A stretch of DNA of 9,340 nt from an uncultured Sphingomonadaceae bacterium (GTDB lineage Bacteria; Pseudomonadota; Alphaproteobacteria; Sphingomonadales; Sphingomonadaceae). Of the stretch, positions 6,815-9,340 are shown piece by piece (position 1 is the stretch's first letter; every line of letters begins with the position of its first letter). Location of the stretch: contig CALKXX010000159.1 of NCBI GenBank assembly GCA_938003725.1, positions 1-9,340 of the forward strand. The letters are read 5' to 3'. The position numbers were made by a program, and so were the translations under genes. The notes under the pieces are model-generated. The model searched no databases. It was given only the letters and a program-made list of their open reading frames with translations, and was not told where the DNA came from.

Positions 6815-7411
6815 GTGAATATCTTTGATGCACTTGGTTTTGTAAAAGAATATGCGCAGAATTTCGCCGGCAATATCTCTACTTTTTTCAGCCGCTATGA
6901 CGGTGATCCGGAGAACAAGATTTCCGCCGACAATGTGATGGCGAGCGCCATTATATGTTTGGTGATTGGCGTCACCTTTCAGGATCGTTTCATTAGCGGG
7001 AAGGGATTCGAAGATATCATCTGGTTTGATCGTGCGATCACCCAGATTATTTTCTGGTTCACATTGGCCTTGCTGGCCAGTTTCCTGTTGATGATCGGTC
7101 GCAAAAATGTGCCGCGCGAGCAAGCTTTCTATGCCGCGTTTCAGGTTCTACCGATTTCATTCATGTGCGGCGCCTATGGCGCAAGTCTGGCGCATTTTTT
7201 TCTTTTTCTATCGGACTGGGCCGGTGCCGGTCCCTTGACCGGGCTACCCGCACTGACGCACGTGGCGGTGCAGCTTGTGATCGTGGCACTATTCTTTGCG
7301 CGGGAACTCAAAATTGCTGGTGAGCAAAACCGGCTGCGGCGAATGGTCACGACATTTGTGATCTTTTCTGCCATACTCATTGTCGATCTAGTTGTGATTT
7401 ATGGGCCCTGA
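6815..7411 (+). CDS. Five-helix integral membrane protein, function unknown
   Basis: I do not recognise this 198-residue protein. It has a soluble amphipathic N-terminus of about 40 residues (IFDALGFVKEYAQNF...), then about five hydrophobic segments near residues 41-55, 75-94, 107-133, 146-162 and 177-196, with basic loops at RKNVPREQ (96-103) and RELKIAGEQNRLRR (163-176, seen in pieces). The general layout recalls Yip1-like small membrane proteins, but no diagnostic motif supports that name. The start is a GTG at 6815 with GGGGGA (6803-6807 region) about 8 nt upstream; no in-frame ATG gives a longer product, because the ATG at 6801 runs into TGA within a few codons. It lies upstream of the OmpA-like gene in the same direction, 55 nt apart, so the two may be co-transcribed. 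Confidence 0.75.
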   Translation: MNIFDALGFVKEYAQNFAGNISTFFSRYDGDPENKISADNVMASAIICLVIGVTFQDRFISGKGFEDIIWFDRAITQIIFWFTLALLASFLLMIGRKNVPREQAFYAAFQVLPISFMCGAYGASLAHFFLFLSDWAGAGPLTGLPALTHVAVQLVIVALFFARELKIAGEQNRLRRMVTTFVIFSAILIVDLVVIYGP

Positions 7412-7423
7412 GTAGCGGGTTGT

Positions 7424-7445
7424 TCCAAATGATATTTCATTTGGA
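7424..7445. promoter_or_regulatory. Perfect 9-bp inverted repeat upstream of the OmpA-like gene
   Basis: TCCAAATGA (7424-7432) and TCATTTGGA (7437-7445) are exact reverse complements around a TATT spacer. The repeat fills the middle of the 55-nt gap, starting 13 nt after the membrane protein stop and ending 8 nt before the AGGAGG ribosome binding site of the next gene. No T-tract follows. As DNA it could be a dimeric regulator's operator; as RNA it is a tight stem with a 4-nt loop that could set mRNA decay or expose the ribosome site. Which of these applies is open. Confidence 0.55.
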
Positions 7446-7466
7446 TGGAAAACAGGAGGCTAGTTC

Positions 7467-8108
7467 ATGACAATATACCATATTTCACCCTTCATTCTGG
7501 GTGGCCTATTTCTCGGCACGCCAAATGTGACGCCGAATATGGCGGACAAGTTTCCAACATTCCACGCCGAGCGAGCCCAGCATTCAAAGTGGAGCAAGTG
7601 CAGAGAAGATAATAGTATTTTCTATTGCGTTTTTAATCCGGGTGCCGGGAATCATGTCCATGGCGGATCAGGTCAATCTGGTACAACACCGCCACCACCA
7701 CCACCTCCTCCGCCACCGCCACCTCCGCCGCCTGCGCCGCCACCTCCGCCACCGTCATGTGAACCGGGGCCGTTCATCGTGTTTTTTGAAAATGGTGGGA
7801 TGGCGATTTCGCCGGAAGCGGCAACAGTTCTGGATAATGCGATTACCGCCTATCAAAATTGCGATCAGGCAAAGGTCATGCTGTCCGGCCATGCCGACAG
7901 ATCAGGTACAGATGAGTTTAGTCTGTTGCTTTCGCAGCGCCGCAATGGGCGTGTGCGCGCCTATCTTGAATCGCGCGGGATACCTGCTGCGGTGATTTCA
8001 AGCGAGGCCTTTGGTGAAAAGGAACCGAGAGTGGCTACGGAAGATGGTGTACGTGAGGATCAAAATAATCGCGTGGAGATTGTTTTTGGACCTGCGCCGA
8101 GTGAATAA
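7467..8108 (+). CDS. OmpA-C domain protein with proline-rich linker, no beta-barrel
   Basis: A 213-residue envelope protein whose C-terminal half (about 100-208) is an OmpA-like peptidoglycan-binding domain: GHADRSGTDEFSLLLSQRR holds Asp144 and Arg159, the positions that bind diaminopimelate in OmpA homologues, and the domain closes with NNRVEIVFGP. Before it lies a linker of 15 prolines, Ala, 6 prolines (75-96). Cys98 and Cys132 match cysteines I recall in sphingomonad OmpA. In ordinary sphingomonad OmpA a beta-barrel precedes the linker; here there are only 74 residues, with a possible disulfide pair Cys45/Cys54 and a Gly-rich end. The start is secure (AGGAGG 7 nt before ATG), yet the signal peptide is poor: hydrophobic residues 4-17 but no basic N-region. 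It probably tethers something to, or simply coats, the cell wall. The N-terminal module is unrecognised. Confidence 0.88.
   Translation: MTIYHISPFILGGLFLGTPNVTPNMADKFPTFHAERAQHSKWSKCREDNSIFYCVFNPGAGNHVHGGSGQSGTTPPPPPPPPPPPPPPPAPPPPPPSCEPGPFIVFFENGGMAISPEAATVLDNAITAYQNCDQAKVMLSGHADRSGTDEFSLLLSQRRNGRVRAYLESRGIPAAVISSEAFGEKEPRVATEDGVREDQNNRVEIVFGPAPSE
7689..7754 (+). repeat. CCN codon repeat encoding a polyproline linker
   Basis: Twenty-one proline codons (CCG, CCA, CCT mixed) in two runs of 15 and 6, split by a GCG alanine codon. The mixed third bases make it an imperfect trinucleotide repeat, less prone to slippage than a pure one. Runs of this kind are a known linker before the OmpA domain in sphingomonads, and translation of long proline runs is known to need elongation factor P. 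Confidence 0.95.
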
Positions 8109-8132
8109 TTGCCGTTCAATTTAGCCGCTATC

Positions 8133-8161
8133 CGGCGCGAAGCCCATTTGGCCCCGCGCCG
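8133..8161. terminator. GC-rich hairpin between convergent genes, possible terminator
   Basis: CGGCGCG (8133-8139) pairs perfectly with CGCGCCG (8155-8161). After a 2x2 mismatch an inner GCC (8142-8144) / GGC (8150-8152) closes a CATTT loop. It sits 25 nt after the OmpA-like stop, in the 79-nt gap to the convergent SDR gene, where a two-way terminator is expected. Neither strand shows a proper T-tract; the plus strand continues into ATCTGCTCTGATATTATATC. It may be a weak or factor-assisted terminator. Confidence 0.5.
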
Positions 8162-8169
8162 ATCTGCTC

Positions 8170-8182
8170 TGATATTATATCA
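8170..8182. repeat. 13-nt AT-rich palindrome downstream of the SDR gene
   Basis: TGATAT (8170-8175), a single T, then ATATCA (8177-8182) form an exact palindrome just beyond the SDR stop codon. It is followed at 8181-8186 by the palindrome CAATTG. It could be part of the 3' end of the minus-strand transcript or chance in AT-rich intergenic DNA. Confidence 0.35.
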
Positions 8183-8187
8183 ATTGT

Positions 8188-8946
8188 TTAGAATTGAACC
8201 CGTTTGGTGAAGCCGCCGTCAATCACCAGATGCGCGCCTGTGGTGTAGCTTGATGCGGGGCTGGCGAGGAATACCACGCTGCGTGCCACGTCGTCTGCGC
8301 TGCCAAAGTCACCCAGTGCAAAACCAGCTTTTGTGGCTTCGTAAAATTCCGGCATGCCTGCTTCGATCTGTGACCAATTGCCACCGGGGAACTTGATCGG
8401 TCCTGGTGATACGGCGTTGACGCGAATGCCTTTGGGGCCAAGTGCCTGACTAAGCTGGCTACCATAAGTCAGCAGCGCCGCTTTCATTGCATTAAACGCC
8501 TGCGGTGCCACGAAATTCTCAAACGCTGCGGTGGAGGACATGAAAATCACCGAGCCATCGTCGGATTTTTCCAAATGTGGCTCGAGCACTTCCATGGCTT
8601 TTACCGCACCGATAATGTCCGTTTGATAGGTCATGTCCCAATCGCCGGTTCCGCCAGCGCCAGAGGAGCTGACATTGTGGATAAAGATATCGCAACCACC
8701 AAGTTCGCCAGATGCCTTTTCAAGCCATTTGGGATAGCCTTCTGCATCGGTCATATCAAAAGCCTCGGCAAACACCTTGCCGCCATGGGCTTCCAGTTCG
8801 CCTTTAGCGGCGGCCACCTGTTCTGCATTGCGAGAGAAAAACGCCACATCTGCGCCTTCTTTTGCGAAATGCTCCAGCGCTGCACGTCCCAAGCCGCGGC
8901 TACCACCGGTTAGAATGACTTTCTTACCCTTTAGTCCTAAGTCCAT
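8188..8946 (-). CDS. SDR family oxidoreductase with altered catalytic tetrad
   Basis: A 252-residue classical-length short-chain dehydrogenase/reductase. The nucleotide-binding motif TGGSRGLG (13-20) is intact; Arg39 after the second strand (FFSRN) points to NADP(H), and Asp64 (FDMTD) to adenine contact. The C-terminus VIDGGFTKRVQF and RVNAVSPGPI (175-184) are typical. The active site is not: the usual Asn of the Asn-Ser-Tyr-Lys tetrad aligns with Asp110 (TDIIG), and the YxxxK tyrosine is Phe151 in AFNAMK, while Ser138 and Lys155 are kept. I checked both codons in the DNA (GAC and TTT). Dienoyl-CoA reductases show that SDRs can move the tyrosine elsewhere; Tyr107 and Tyr161 are the nearby candidates here. 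The start has a clear AAAGGAGAG site. It lies 33 nt downstream of the ThuA-like gene, so probably in its operon. Substrate unknown. Confidence 0.9.
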   Translation of the reverse strand: MDLGLKGKKVILTGGSRGLGRAALEHFAKEGADVAFFSRNAEQVAAAKGELEAHGGKVFAEAFDMTDAEGYPKWLEKASGELGGCDIFIHNVSSSGAGGTGDWDMTYQTDIIGAVKAMEVLEPHLEKSDDGSVIFMSSTAAFENFVAPQAFNAMKAALLTYGSQLSQALGPKGIRVNAVSPGPIKFPGGNWSQIEAGMPEFYEATKAGFALGDFGSADDVARSVVFLASPASSYTTGAHLVIDGGFTKRVQF

Positions 8947-8979
8947 TTTTGCTCTCCTTTTGGGGTTATTGTTTAGATA

Positions 8980-9340
8980 TTAGAATTTCGAAATAGCGGG
9001 TTGGCAAACCCATTTGATACCGCGCCGCAACAAATCGTAAATGATCGGTTGTTGCCAGCCGCTGCGGTCGACCTCGGGCCACCAGTCTAGCACCGGTTCC
9101 ATATCATAATGACCCCGGCAGTGCCCCATGGTCAGATAGAGAACCGAACCTTCACCCATTTTGCGGATGTAGAAAACCGGGTGGCGGCTTTTCTTGATGT
9201 CGCTGTGGACGAAGCCTGAAATATCATCCTCGCCGTTATACTCCGTGTCCAGCAGTACATCGAGCTCCGCGCGCGTTTCGACCAAATATTGCTCGTCTGT
9301 GGTTTCAAAGCTTTCTATGCCCTTGACCAGCGGATGATCG
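8980..9340 (-). CDS. ThuA-like domain protein, C-terminal part (cut by window edge)
   Basis: The frame is open from the right edge of the window to a TAA at 8980-8982, so only the last ~119 residues of the gene are visible; its start lies beyond 9340 (a TTG at 9285 is internal). Reading from the edge gives DHPLVKGIESFETTDEQYLVE, then SRHPVFYIRKMGEGSVLYLTMGH and a final IIYDLLRRGIKWVC segment. This is the C-terminal pattern of ThuA-like proteins (trehalose-utilisation ThuA family, class I glutamine amidotransferase-like fold): an HP..GI..F..DEQY opening, a GxGxVLYLTxGH strand, and a last helix with LLRRGIxW. In sugar pathways ThuA-like proteins are linked to keto-sugar metabolism; the precise activity is poorly defined. 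The catalytic-region N-terminus cannot be inspected here. The SDR gene follows after 33 nt, probably in one transcript. Confidence 0.78.
   Translation of the reverse strand, partial: DHPLVKGIESFETTDEQYLVETRAELDVLLDTEYNGEDDISGFVHSDIKKSRHPVFYIRKMGEGSVLYLTMGHCRGHYDMEPVLDWWPEVDRSGWQQPIIYDLLRRGIKWVCQPAISKF

Noticed and set aside
7642..7995. Open frame rich in His and Arg over the proline repeat
   Set aside because: The run of CCN codons read one base off gives His/Arg repeats. The overlapping OmpA-like frame has the domain and the ribosome binding site.
8980..9285. Taking the TTG at 9285 as the start of the right-edge gene
   Set aside because: The frame stays open to the window end and the extra residues match the ThuA-like pattern, so the TTG is internal and the gene is cut by the window.
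1..9340. Mobile element, CRISPR array or phage island
   Set aside because: No transposase, integrase, spaced direct repeats, terminal repeats or tRNA-flanked junctions are visible, and codon use looks even across genes.

Overview
The window looks like a stretch of chromosome from an alphaproteobacterium, most likely a sphingomonad (order Sphingomonadales; a Sphingorhabdus/Parasphingorhabdus/Sphingopyxis-type organism). The main clue is the OmpA C-terminal domain at 7467-8108, whose wording (a CxxGPFIVFF start, PEAAT.LDNA, AFGE..PRVAT.DGVRE) is that of sphingomonad OmpA proteins as I remember them. Moderate GC, GTG starts and tightly packed catabolic genes fit. No rRNA, tRNA, CRISPR array, insertion sequence or phage gene is visible. 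Nearly all of the window is coding.

Left block (152-3704, + strand): a compact four-gene operon. The two subunits of a succinyl-CoA:3-ketoacid CoA-transferase (scoA, scoB) activate acetoacetate. Between them, overlapping both, lies a gene for a lipoprotein with HAD-type acid phosphatase motifs. A membrane-anchored serine hydrolase of the beta-lactamase/esterase fold follows scoB after 9 nt. Two cytoplasmic CoA-transferase subunits are thus co-translated with one predicted envelope protein and followed by another.

Middle block (3721-6725): a two-gene minus-strand unit, a TIM-barrel sugar isomerase/epimerase-like protein followed 1 nt later by a SnoaL/NTF2-like protein. It is divergent, across a 142-nt intergenic region, from an acyl-CoA synthetase on the plus strand. 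This looks like catabolism of an organic acid or small ring compound, but the substrate cannot be read from the sequence.

Right block: a five-helix membrane protein of unknown function (6815-7411) and a small OmpA-C protein with a 15+6 proline linker and no beta-barrel (7467-8108) lie on the plus strand, with a perfect 9-bp inverted repeat between them. Converging on them from the right edge is a minus-strand unit of a ThuA-like protein (cut by the window end) and a short-chain dehydrogenase. The dehydrogenase lacks the usual catalytic Tyr (Phe instead) and Asn (Asp instead).

The points most worth a second look are the lipoprotein gene wedged into the scoA-scoB pair, the SDR with an altered catalytic tetrad, the barrel-less OmpA-like protein, and the inverted repeats at 7424-7445 and 6733-6781. 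I see no clear sign of a wholly new multi-gene system.
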